A stretch of 5,734 bases of DNA from Gemmatimonadota bacterium (GTDB lineage: Bacteria > Gemmatimonadota > Gemmatimonadetes > Gemmatimonadales > GWC2-71-9). The translations under genes were made by a program, and so were the position numbers. The first letter of the stretch is position 1, and every line of letters begins with the position of its first letter. A model generated the notes under the pieces. The model saw only the letters and a program-made list of their open reading frames with translations. It was not told the origin of the DNA and did not search any database. The stretch covers positions 1-5,734 of the forward strand of contig JAOUIC010000135.1 in assembly GCA_029884275.1 (NCBI GenBank). Direction: 5' to 3'. Below, one piece after another: positions 1 through 5,734 of this stretch.

Positions 1-1626
1 GGCCGGGACGACCAGATCTCGCACAATTTCATCAAGGGCGAAATCGAGGAGACCCAGGTCACCAGCATCATCATTCCCGGCATCTGTCTCGGCGTCACCG
101 CCTTCCTGCTTCACCTGGTGCTCTCGCGGCTGGTGGCGCTGGAGCGGGAGCAGATCGGCGTGCTCAAGGCGTTCGGCTACCGTCATCGCACCGTGGCCGC
201 GCACTACCTCAAGCTGGCGCTCGCCCCGGTGGTGGCCGGCTCACTGATCGGTGTGCCGGTGGGGCTCTGGTTCGCCACGCTGCTGGCGGGGGTGTACGCC
301 CGCTTCTTCCAGTTCCCCGATGTCTCCTACCGGGCGGACTGGCCGGTCGTCCTGGCGGGGCTGGCCCTGGCCGGCGGCGCCTCGATGACCGGCGCGATCG
401 GCGCGGTTCGCCGCTCGCTCAGCCTGCCGCCCGCCGAGGCGATGCGGCCGGAGAGCCCGCCGGTGTACCGGCCGGGCATCCTCGAGCGCCTCGGCCTCTC
501 GGCGCGCATTCCGCTCACCGGGCGCACCATCGCGCGCGACCTCGAGCGGCGTCCAGTCCGGTCGGCGCTCGCCGTGCTGGGGCTGGCGCTGGCGATGTCG
601 CTCTGTCTCATGAGCCAGTACATGTTCGTCGCGGTGGACCAGCTCAAGACCATCGTGTTCGACCTGGTGCAGCGCGAAGACGTCGCCGTCACGTTCATGG
701 AACCGGAGGCCGGCCGGGTCCGCTACGAACTCGCCCGGTTTCCCGGGGTCCTGGCGGTAGAGACATTCCGCGCCGTGCCGGTCAGGCTGCGGCTTGGACA
801 CCGGAGCTACCGCACCGCGATCCAGGGCCTGGCCGATGGCGCCACGCTGAGGCGGGTGGTGGACCGCAGTGGCGATGCGGTCAGCGTCCCGGCGGGCGGC
901 CTGCTGCTCGCCGCGCCCCTCGCGGCGAGGCTGGACGCGCGCCCCGGTGACCTCGTGACGGTCGAAGCGCTCGAGGGACGGCGACGGGTGCGGACGCTCA
1001 TGGTGGCCGCGGTGGTGGAGGAGTTGATCGGCATGTCGGGTTACGCCAGTCAGGCGGAGATCGCCCGTCTCACTGGCGAGGAAACCGTCTCCGGGGCATT
1101 CCTGCAGGTGGAGGCCGACCGCCGGGCGGCCCTCTACCGGCGTCTCAAGCAGCTCCCCGCGGTCGGGGGCGTCGGCCTGCGGGAGGCGGCGCGGGAGGGG
1201 TTCGAGCGCACCATCGCGGAGAGCTTCGCCATCTCGATCACCGCGATCGTGCTCTTCGCGGTCATCATCGCCTTCGGGGTGGTGTACAACAGCGGCCAGA
1301 TCGCGCTGCAGGAGCGGGGCCGGGAGCTCGCCAGCCTCCGGGTGCTGGGCTTCACCCGGGGCGAGACCACCCTGATGCTGCTCGGCGAGCAGGCCACGCT
1401 CACCCTGCTGGCAATTCCGCTCGGCATTCTCATCGGCTACGGGTTCGTCTTGCTCATCGTGACCCGGTTCGAGTCGGAGATCTTCCGGCTGCCGCTCGTG
1501 CTGGCGCCGAGTGCGGTGGGATTCGGGATGGTCGTGCTGCTCGGCGCGGCGGCAGTATCCGCCGTGGCGGTGGGCCGCCGGGTGCACCGGCTGGACCTTA
1601 TCGCGGTGCTGAAGACGCGCGAGTAG
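1..1626 (+). CDS. ABC transporter permease, FtsX/MacB type, two-module (5' end missing)
   Basis: This is the membrane subunit of an ABC exporter in the inner membrane. The reading frame is open from the first base, so the true start lies upstream; 541 residues are visible (numbered here from base 1). The GTG at 118 is internal, because the residues before it already form a membrane segment. Two FtsX modules are seen. The first has membrane segments near residues 20-44, 70-99 and 116-137, with the cytoplasmic motif 'ALEREQIGVLKAFGYR' and then 'PPAEAMRPESP'. The second has an anchor near 186-209, an extracytoplasmic domain of about 195 residues, and segments near 408-431, 456-487 and 499-526, with the matching motif 'ERGRELASLRVLGFTRGE' and the C-terminal signature 'LDLIAVLKTRE'. 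The paired motifs are hallmarks of the FtsX-like permease family; full-length two-module members are usually near 800 residues, so roughly a third is missing. The HlyD-type adaptor follows after 29 bp, which suggests one operon and a tripartite pump. The substrate cannot be read from sequence. Confidence 0.93.
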   Translation, partial: GRDDQISHNFIKGEIEETQVTSIIIPGICLGVTAFLLHLVLSRLVALEREQIGVLKAFGYRHRTVAAHYLKLALAPVVAGSLIGVPVGLWFATLLAGVYARFFQFPDVSYRADWPVVLAGLALAGGASMTGAIGAVRRSLSLPPAEAMRPESPPVYRPGILERLGLSARIPLTGRTIARDLERRPVRSALAVLGLALAMSLCLMSQYMFVAVDQLKTIVFDLVQREDVAVTFMEPEAGRVRYELARFPGVLAVETFRAVPVRLRLGHRSYRTAIQGLADGATLRRVVDRSGDAVSVPAGGLLLAAPLAARLDARPGDLVTVEALEGRRRVRTLMVAAVVEELIGMSGYASQAEIARLTGEETVSGAFLQVEADRRAALYRRLKQLPAVGGVGLREAAREGFERTIAESFAISITAIVLFAVIIAFGVVYNSGQIALQERGRELASLRVLGFTRGETTLMLLGEQATLTLLAIPLGILIGYGFVLLIVTRFESEIFRLPLVLAPSAVGFGMVVLLGAAAVSAVAVGRRVHRLDLIAVLKTRE

Positions 1627-1640
1627 CGCGGGACGGAACG

Positions 1641-1648
1641 GAAGGGAG
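1641..1648 (+). promoter_or_regulatory. Ribosome binding site of the HlyD-type adaptor
   Basis: The purine-rich GAAGGGAG lies 7 nt before the ATG at 1656, in the 29-bp gap after the permease stop codon. It fixes the adaptor start and supports independent translation initiation within a shared transcript. Confidence 0.7.
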
Positions 1649-1655
1649 TGTCGGG

Positions 1656-2831
1656 ATGCGAACCAGGCGCGTGATCCAGTGGGCCGCCGGCATCGGAGGA
1701 ATCGCCGTCGTCGCGTGGCTCTTTCTGCGGCCCGAAGCGATCCAGGTCGAGACCACGGCGATCCGCCACGGCACGCTCCTCGTGACCCTGGACGAGGAAG
1801 GCGAGACCCGGGTGCGGGACCGCTACGTGGTTGCGGCGCCGGTGAGCGGGGCGCTGGCACGGATCGGGCTGAAGGCGGGCGACTCCGTCGCGGCGGGGCA
1901 GCCGGTTGCCTGGCTGTCACCTGCCCCGCTTGACCCCCGGGCCAGCCAGCAGGCTGCCGCACGACTCGATGCCGCGATGGACGCCTGCCGGGCGGCCGAG
2001 GCGCAGGTGACCACCGCGCGGGCGGCGCTGGAACAGGCCCGACGCACCCTGGAACGGGCCGACTCCCTCGCGACCTCGGGCCTGCTGGCACCGGAAGAGC
2101 GGGAGCAGGCCCAGCTGGCCGTCACCAGCCGGGAGCAGGAAGTCGTGGCGGCCGAGGCACGCTCCGACGCGACGCAGCACGAGGTGGAGGTAGCTCGCGC
2201 CGCCTATCTCGGCGCGAGCCGTGGCGCGCGCCTGGTGGTGCGCTCACCGGTCGCGGGGCGAGTGCTCCGGGTGGTGGAGGAGAGCGAGCGGGTGGTGCCG
2301 GTGGGCGCGCCCCTCCTCGAGGTGGGGAATCCCGGGCGAATCGAGATCGTTGCCGACTACCTGTCGAGCGACGCCGTCCAGATCGCGCCGGGTGATACCG
2401 CGCTGGTGCAGGGCTGGGGTGACACGGTCCAGCTCCGGGCCCGGGTCCGCCTGGTCGAGCCATCCGGCTTCACCAAGGTCTCGGCGCTCGGCGTGGAGGA
2501 GCAGCGGGTGAACGTCGTGGCGGATTTCATTGATCCGCCTGGTCGGCTGGGTGATCGCTACCGGGTGGAGATGCGGGTCATCGTGGCGCGTGGCGACAGC
2601 GTCCTGCTGGTGCCGGTCGCCGCCTTGTTCCGCGCGGGGGAGGAGTGGCGAGTGTTCCTGGTGCAAGGCGGCAGGGCCGGGAAACGCAGCGTGACCCTGG
2701 GACTCCGCGGAACGACTGAGGCGGAGGTGGTGAGTGGACTCACGGAAGGTGAGGTGGTCGTGCGCTTCCCGGGTGATCGGGTACGGGACGGCGTCCGTGT
2801 CCGGGACAACTCGAAGACGGGCATCCAATGA
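1656..2831 (+). CDS. HlyD-family periplasmic adaptor (membrane fusion protein) of an ABC exporter
   Basis: This 391-residue protein probably links the ABC permease to an outer-membrane channel across the periplasm. An N-terminal anchor (about residues 7-24) follows a basic start (MRTRR). The usual adaptor order is visible. A first half-lipoyl segment lies around 57-90 ('VAAPVSGALARIGLKAGDSVAAGQPV'-like). An Ala/Glu/Gln/Arg-rich alpha-hairpin, likely coiled coil, spans about 95-185. The second half-lipoyl segment is near 193-225 ('VVRSPVAGRVLRV'). A beta-barrel spans about 228-310 and contains 'VSALGVEEQRVNVVADF', a motif I associate with HlyD proteins paired with FtsX-type permeases. A membrane-proximal domain covers about 315-385 and ends 'GLTEGEVVVRFPGDRVRDGVRV'. 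Length is normal for the family. The ATG is supported by a ribosome binding site at 1641-1648. Pairing with an FtsX permease rather than an RND pump makes an ABC-type tripartite exporter the best reading. The cargo is unknown. Confidence 0.93.
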   Translation: MRTRRVIQWAAGIGGIAVVAWLFLRPEAIQVETTAIRHGTLLVTLDEEGETRVRDRYVVAAPVSGALARIGLKAGDSVAAGQPVAWLSPAPLDPRASQQAAARLDAAMDACRAAEAQVTTARAALEQARRTLERADSLATSGLLAPEEREQAQLAVTSREQEVVAAEARSDATQHEVEVARAAYLGASRGARLVVRSPVAGRVLRVVEESERVVPVGAPLLEVGNPGRIEIVADYLSSDAVQIAPGDTALVQGWGDTVQLRARVRLVEPSGFTKVSALGVEEQRVNVVADFIDPPGRLGDRYRVEMRVIVARGDSVLLVPVAALFRAGEEWRVFLVQGGRAGKRSVTLGLRGTTEAEVVSGLTEGEVVVRFPGDRVRDGVRVRDNSKTGIQ

Positions 2832-2866
2832 GACGGGCCCTTCTTCATCGCCCATTACTAGCATGG

Positions 2867-3265
2867 CTAATCCATGTCCATCTGGTTCGATGCGACGATG
2901 GCGCCCACCAGCAATAGACCGGCGACCGCCACCAGCACGACGACCCCGCCCGTATTCGCCTGACGCACCTCCATGCTCTTGATGTCTGCCACGGCGATCC
3001 GGACGACCTGATCCTCCTGTTTCGCCGGGTCCCCCGACATCGAGCGATACCCGACCAGCGTGTCGTTCACGATCTTCGGGCTGAACACCTCCAGTTGCTT
3101 CCCATCCACCCGGGTCACCCTCACCTGCTCGGGGGACTTCTCCGTGAGGACCTCAGCCGGCGGCTGCTGGTAGTTCATCCACTCGGCGCACCCCGAACCC
3201 TGGAGCACGAGCACCACGGCCACCAGCCCAGCTACCATCCGGCGAGCGAATGAATCGCGCCACAT
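2867..3265 (-). CDS. Small probable lipoprotein with C-terminal membrane segment, unknown function
   Basis: I do not recognise a named family for this 132-residue protein. It has a basic N-terminus (MWRDSFARR), a hydrophobic stretch (about 10-22) and a cysteine at residue 26 in 'LQGSGC'. This resembles a lipoprotein signal, although Gly rather than Leu sits at -3, so lipidation is likely but not certain. Residues about 47-102 look like a small all-beta domain ('VRVTRVDGKQLEV', 'DTLVGYRS', 'VVRIAVADIKSMEVRQ'); similar short lipoproteins are, in my recollection, frequent in Gemmatimonadota and relatives. A second hydrophobic segment (about 106-125, Gly/Val/Leu/Ala-rich) precedes the polar tail 'SNQMDMD'. 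An upstream GTG at 3277 would add four residues, but I prefer the ATG because GAGG (3272-3275) stands 6 nt before it. The gene is convergent with the exporter operon (35 bp apart) and downstream of the GGT-family gene by 172 bp. Confidence 0.75.
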   Translation of the reverse strand: MWRDSFARRMVAGLVAVVLVLQGSGCAEWMNYQQPPAEVLTEKSPEQVRVTRVDGKQLEVFSPKIVNDTLVGYRSMSGDPAKQEDQVVRIAVADIKSMEVRQANTGGVVVLVAVAGLLLVGAIVASNQMDMD

Positions 3266-3271
3266 GTTCCG

Positions 3272-3275
3272 CCTC
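3272..3275 (-). promoter_or_regulatory. Ribosome binding site deciding the lipoprotein start
   Basis: On the minus strand GAGG lies 6 nt before the ATG at 3265. The alternative GTG start at 3277 overlaps this element and has only a GGGA at very short spacing, so the ATG is favoured. Confidence 0.5.
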
Positions 3276-3286
3276 ACTTTCCCAGG

Positions 3287-3300
3287 ACCGCTTCAGCGGT
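3287..3300. repeat. 14-bp inverted repeat upstream of the lipoprotein gene
   Basis: ACCGCT-TC-AGCGGT is a perfect 6-bp inverted repeat with a 2-bp centre, 21 bp before the lipoprotein ATG. It could be an operator half-site pair. It starts almost exactly where a transcript from the weak -10-like element at 3307-3312 would begin. A 2-nt loop is too tight for a fully paired RNA hairpin, so a protein-binding site is the more natural reading. Short GC-rich repeats also occur by chance in such DNA. Confidence 0.4.
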
Positions 3301-3306
3301 ACAGGA

Positions 3307-3336
3307 ATAACACCGTCCCACTGAAACGGCGGCGAA
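3307..3336 (-). promoter_or_regulatory. Possible weak promoter of the lipoprotein gene
   Basis: On the minus strand a -10-like TGTTAT (3307-3312) is preceded after 18 bp by TTCGCC (3331-3336), a poor -35. This is the most AT-rich spot in the 172-bp gap and is placed suitably before the gene. The match to a sigma-70 consensus is weak and the call is tentative. Confidence 0.25.
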
Positions 3337-3368
3337 GCGGGCGTGAAAGCGAGGGGATGGGCGGCAAG

Positions 3369-3387
3369 CCCGAGGGACACCTTCGGG
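3369..3387 (-). terminator. Hairpin downstream of the GGT-family gene, possible terminator
   Basis: The 19-nt segment CCCGAGGG-ACA-CCTTCGGG folds on the plus strand into 8 pairs including one G-U around a 3-nt loop. On the minus strand, the sense of the neighbouring genes, the wobble becomes an A-C mismatch, leaving 5 outer and 2 inner pairs. It begins 50 nt after the GGT-family stop codon. No T-run follows on the minus strand, so it is at best a weak or factor-assisted terminator, or an RNA-stabilising structure. Confidence 0.3.
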
Positions 3388-3437
3388 ATTGCGTGGCGGG
3401 GATGAAGAACTGTGAGATCGCTGCCCGAGGTGGCGCC

Positions 3438-5114
3438 CTAATACCCGACGGCCGCGCCGTCCTTCCTCGGGTCGGAGCCCGCGACATAGCCACGTTCCCG
3501 CCGGATGATGAGTTGCGCGCCACCGGCAGAACCCGGGGCCAGTTCGACGACCTGATGGCCCAGTGCGGCGAGCGCCGCCCGAACCGAGTCAGGCACCGGC
3601 GCCTCGAGCCCGACCCGAAGCCCCTCGTAATGCCGGAACCGCGCCGCATCGGCTGCCTGCTGCGGATTCATGCCGAACACCAGCAGGTTGAGCAGCACCT
3701 GCACGTGACCCTGCGGCTGCATCGCGCCTCCCATCACCCCGAAGCTCATCCAGGGCTCCTCGCCATCCGGGGTCGTTCGCGTGACGAAGCCGGGAATCAG
3801 GGTGTGCAGCGGCTTCTTCCCGGGCGCCACGGTGTTGGGACGCTCCGGCTCGAGGGTGAACCCTGCCCCCCGATCCTGCAGCGCGAAACCGGTGCCCGGA
3901 ACCACCACGGCGGAGCCGAAATGCTCGTAGACGCTGTTGATGAGCGAGACCATGTTCCCCTCAGCGTCGGCGACGGTCAGGTAGATCGTCTCGCTGGCTG
4001 ACGCCTCCGGGCCCGGCTCGACACGCTCCGCCGCACGGGCGGAGTCGAGTTGCGACCGACGCTCGGCAATGTGCTCGTCGGAGAGAAGCCGTGACACCGG
4101 CATGGTCATCGCGGAGGGGTCGCCCACGTAATGCGCCAGATCCGCAAAGGCCAGTTTCTTGGCCTCGATCAGCCGGTGAAGGTACGGCGCCGAGTTGTGG
4201 CCCAGCGCGGCGAGATCATCCTGCTCGAGGATGCGGAGCATCTCCAGCGCCGCGACACCCTGGTTGTTGGGCGGCAGTTCCCAGAGGCGGTAACCCCTGA
4301 ACGGCACCGAGATCGGCTCCACCCACTCGGCGCGCTGGCGCTTGAGATCGTCGAGGGTGAGGAATCCGCCCAGCGCCTGCACCCGGTCCACGATCCGCTG
4401 GCCGAGATCTCCACCGTAGAGCGTCCCCGGGCCCTGCTTCGCGATGGCGCGCAGGGAGCGGGCGAGATCGGGGTTCTGGAACCACTCTCCCGCCTGCGGC
4501 GCCCGCGTCCCGTCCACCAGAAAGGTGGCGCGAGCCCCCTCGTCCTTCGACAGTCGCTCCACCTCCTGCGCCCACTGCCCCGCGATGATCGGCGAGACCG
4601 GGAACCCCTCCTCCGCGAGCTGGACGGCCGGCTCCAGCGCCTGGGTGAGCGTGATGGTGCCGTAGCGTTCGAGCAGGGCGGCCCAGCCGCCCAGCGCGCC
4701 GGGAACGGTGATCGACTCCGCGCCATCACTGGGAACGGCTTCGTAGCCACGCTGGAGCAGAATCTCCCGGGTCATGCCAGACCCGGCGCGACCGCTCGCG
4801 TTGAGGCCGACCAGCCTCCGCTCCTTCGTCGACCAGAGGATGGCGAACATGTCGCCACCGATCCCGGTCATGTGCGGCTCGACCAGGTTGAGCACCGCGG
4901 CGGCGGTCACCGCCGCGTCGACCGCGTTGCCGCCCTGCTGCAGCACGGCGAGCCCGGCAGCGCTGGCGAGTGGCTGGCTGGTGGCGATCACGCCATGCGG
5001 CGCGTACACCGGCGAGCGGCCGGCGAGCGTCGAGGGGCGTGGCGACTGGGCCGATGCGTCCGGAGTCATGCAGAGGGCGAGGGCGAGCGGGAGAATGACG
5101 TGGCGGGTGAGCAT
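3438..5114 (-). CDS. Gamma-glutamyltransferase family protein (secreted Ntn-hydrolase)
   Basis: This 558-residue exported enzyme belongs to the GGT/cephalosporin-acylase-like family, which self-cleaves into large and small subunits. A signal peptide is visible (hydrophobic 6-15, probable cleavage after ASA at 20-22). The large subunit carries 'GGNAVDAAVTAAAVLNLVEPH' (61-81), 'GIGGDMF' (84-90) and 'LNASGRAGSG' (104-113). In 'SETIYLTVAD' (374-383) T376 aligns with the E. coli GGT nucleophile Thr391, so the small subunit would start there with about 183 residues. 'FGVMGG' (458-463) supplies the oxyanion Gly pair. By eye alignment, pocket residues differ from classical GGT: the Ser-Ser pair is H437-T438 in 'PLHTLIP', and the Asp of 'MDDF' is G418 in 'RGAGF'. 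This pattern matches the YwrD-like branch, so true glutathione activity is uncertain; a gamma-glutamyl or other amide hydrolase is possible. The ATG has no clear ribosome binding site. The gene lies downstream of the multicopper oxidase gene but behind a terminator, so it is probably transcribed on its own. Confidence 0.93.
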   Translation of the reverse strand: MLTRHVILPLALALCMTPDASAQSPRPSTLAGRSPVYAPHGVIATSQPLASAAGLAVLQQGGNAVDAAVTAAAVLNLVEPHMTGIGGDMFAILWSTKERRLVGLNASGRAGSGMTREILLQRGYEAVPSDGAESITVPGALGGWAALLERYGTITLTQALEPAVQLAEEGFPVSPIIAGQWAQEVERLSKDEGARATFLVDGTRAPQAGEWFQNPDLARSLRAIAKQGPGTLYGGDLGQRIVDRVQALGGFLTLDDLKRQRAEWVEPISVPFRGYRLWELPPNNQGVAALEMLRILEQDDLAALGHNSAPYLHRLIEAKKLAFADLAHYVGDPSAMTMPVSRLLSDEHIAERRSQLDSARAAERVEPGPEASASETIYLTVADAEGNMVSLINSVYEHFGSAVVVPGTGFALQDRGAGFTLEPERPNTVAPGKKPLHTLIPGFVTRTTPDGEEPWMSFGVMGGAMQPQGHVQVLLNLLVFGMNPQQAADAARFRHYEGLRVGLEAPVPDSVRAALAALGHQVVELAPGSAGGAQLIIRRERGYVAGSDPRKDGAAVGY

Positions 5115-5122
5115 GGCCGGAG

Positions 5123-5128
5123 ATAATA
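5123..5128 (-). promoter_or_regulatory. Candidate -10 box of the GGT-family gene
   Basis: On the minus strand TATTAT lies 8 nt before the ATG at 5114, in otherwise GC-rich DNA. It matches five of six positions of the sigma-70 -10 consensus. No convincing -35 is found at normal spacing. A transcript starting about 7 nt downstream would begin at or within a base or two of the ATG, giving a leaderless mRNA. This fits the absence of a ribosome binding site. Confidence 0.35.
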
Positions 5129-5162
5129 CGGGCAGGACAGACCGGGCGACAGTCCCGGAAAC

Positions 5163-5194
5163 AACGCAGGCGGCCCTTCCAGGTCGCCTGCGCG
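5163..5194 (-). terminator. Intrinsic terminator of the multicopper oxidase gene
   Basis: Perfect 8-bp arms CGCAGGCG (5165-5172) and CGCCTGCG (5185-5192) enclose a 12-nt loop that can add three inner pairs (5175-5177 with 5181-5183). Read on the minus strand, the stem is followed by TTGTTT, a short U-rich tail. It sits about 50 nt past the multicopper oxidase stop codon and before the GGT-family gene, as expected for a rho-independent terminator. Confidence 0.65.
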
Positions 5195-5240
5195 TTCATC
5201 TCTGGCGGCTTGCACAGCGCGGGCCGCCGAGATGGGATCC

Positions 5241-5734
5241 TCAGACCACTTTGAAATTCGCCATCATCCCCATGTCCTCGTGCTCCAGCTTATGGCAGTG
5301 CATGAGGTAGAGGCCCCGGGATGCGTCGAACCGGACCTTGACCGTCACTGTCTCCCCGTCCTCCAGCAGCACTGTGTCCTTCCAGCCAGCCTCCCAGGGA
5401 TAGATGGTACCGCGGCCGCCGGTGCGACCCACGACCTGGAACGATGCGCCGTGGACGTGAACCGGGTGCGGCGCGTTGCCGTTGGTGCTGAACACCCATT
5501 TCTCCACGTCGCCAAAGGGCACCTGGAAGTCGGTGCGATTGATGTCGTATTCGCGGCCGTTGATCTTGCTCATGCCATCGAAGCTGAACGAGCGGGTACG
5601 TACCTCGGGGCCGAGCGGCGTGATGGTGGAGAGAGACCCGGTCGGGATCGAGCCCCCCGTCGCCACGCCGGTCCCCTTGAACTCGAGCAGATCCCAGCCG
5701 GCGCGCGCGTCCCGGAGCATCACCGTCTGGTTGA
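5241..5734 (-). CDS. Multicopper oxidase, CueO-like, C-terminal cupredoxin domain (5' end missing)
   Basis: The C-terminal 163 residues of a multicopper oxidase are visible; the frame runs open through the right edge, and the GTG/ATG codons near 5718-5723 are internal. Such enzymes couple one-electron oxidation of a substrate (Cu(I), metals, phenols) to reduction of O2 to water, usually in the periplasm. Both C-terminal copper motifs are complete: 'HPVHVHG' (5451-5468, plus Gly) for type 1, 2 and 3 copper ligands, and 'HCHKLEHEDMGMM' (5262-5300) with the type 3 His residues, the type 1 Cys, the type 1 His and the axial Met. The segments 'KINGREYDINRTDF', 'AGWKDTV' and 'HCHKLEHED' resemble CueO closely. 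The Met-rich insert that precedes 'KINGQ' in E. coli CueO is absent; only 'TRSFSFDGMS' stands there. The protein ends 'ANFKVV' right after the last motif, as in CueO and SpoA-type oxidases. Copper tolerance is plausible, but no other copper gene is in the window. Confidence 0.93.
   Translation of the reverse strand, partial: NQTVMLRDARAGWDLLEFKGTGVATGGSIPTGSLSTITPLGPEVRTRSFSFDGMSKINGREYDINRTDFQVPFGDVEKWVFSTNGNAPHPVHVHGASFQVVGRTGGRGTIYPWEAGWKDTVLLEDGETVTVKVRFDASRGLYLMHCHKLEHEDMGMMANFKVV

Noticed and set aside
118..1626. Treating the GTG at 118 as the permease start
   Set aside because: The same frame is open from base 1, and residues before 118 form part of a hydrophobic membrane segment continuous with the FtsX motif. 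The gene is therefore truncated by the window and does not start there.
241..2091. A very long open frame on the minus strand opposite the permease and adaptor genes
   Set aside because: It is rich in Arg, Pro, Gly, Ala and His with no domain or membrane pattern. It runs antisense to two clearly recognisable genes. Long antisense frames are expected in GC-rich coding DNA.
2862..2876. Inverted repeat CATGG-CTAAT-CCATG at the end of the lipoprotein gene, considered as a bidirectional terminator between the convergent genes
   Set aside because: The stem is only 5 bp, it overlaps the lipoprotein stop codon, and no T-run follows on either strand. A weak GGGC/GCCC pair at 2835-2853 is no better.
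3266..3437. The 172-bp gap checked for a small gene or structured RNA
   Set aside because: No frame with a ribosome binding site and sensible composition was seen. Only the palindrome, the weak promoter-like element and the hairpin listed above stand out.
3264..4001. Plus-strand open frame of about 245 codons opposite the 3' part of the GGT-family gene
   Set aside because: Its product is low in hydrophobic order and has no recognisable motif, and the minus-strand frame encodes conserved GGT-family motifs over the same bases.
4131..5126. Plus-strand open frame of about 331 codons opposite the 5' part of the GGT-family gene
   Set aside because: Arg/Glu/His/Gly-rich composition typical of a reverse-strand shadow in GC-rich DNA; no domain is visible and the real gene is on the other strand.
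4726..5199. Minus-strand frame overlapping the start of the GGT-family gene and extending upstream to 5199
   Set aside because: It is out of frame with the conserved GGT sequence and its product is an Arg/Ala/Pro-rich shadow. The signal peptide and family motifs fix the frame starting at 5114.

Overview
The window is GC-rich, with codon third positions dominated by G and C. It carries five protein-coding genes, two of them cut by the window edges. The composition, a short lipoprotein built around a 'VRVTRVDGKQLEV'-style beta domain, and a secreted gamma-glutamyltransferase-family enzyme suggest a Gram-negative-type bacterium. Gemmatimonadota or a relative is my best guess, but this is an impression from sequence style and not a demonstrated placement. 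No tRNA, rRNA, CRISPR array, insertion sequence or phage gene is visible.

Left part (1-2831, + strand): an exporter operon. The 3' part of a two-module FtsX/MacB-type ABC permease enters from the left edge and is followed after 29 bp by a complete HlyD-type periplasmic adaptor with a good ribosome binding site. Together they look like the membrane and periplasmic parts of a tripartite ABC efflux or secretion pump. The ATPase is not in the window and would be expected upstream, beyond the left edge. The outer-membrane channel is also absent.

Middle (2867-3437, - strand): a short probable lipoprotein, convergent with the pump operon, with an extra hydrophobic segment near its C-terminus. Upstream of it is a 14-bp near-palindrome next to a weak promoter-like element. 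The 172-bp gap to the next gene also holds a hairpin.

Right part (3438-5734, - strand): a complete exported gamma-glutamyltransferase-family (Ntn-hydrolase) enzyme. It keeps the catalytic Thr and the oxyanion Gly-Gly, but its substrate-pocket residues differ from classical GGT. Upstream of it, separated by an intergenic region with a convincing terminator hairpin, is the C-terminal part of a CueO-like multicopper oxidase that runs off the right edge.

I see no clear evidence of a novel multi-gene system. The points most worth a second look are the altered GGT pocket, the possible leaderless start of that gene, the palindrome before the lipoprotein, and the multicopper oxidase without a Met-rich insert in the visible part.
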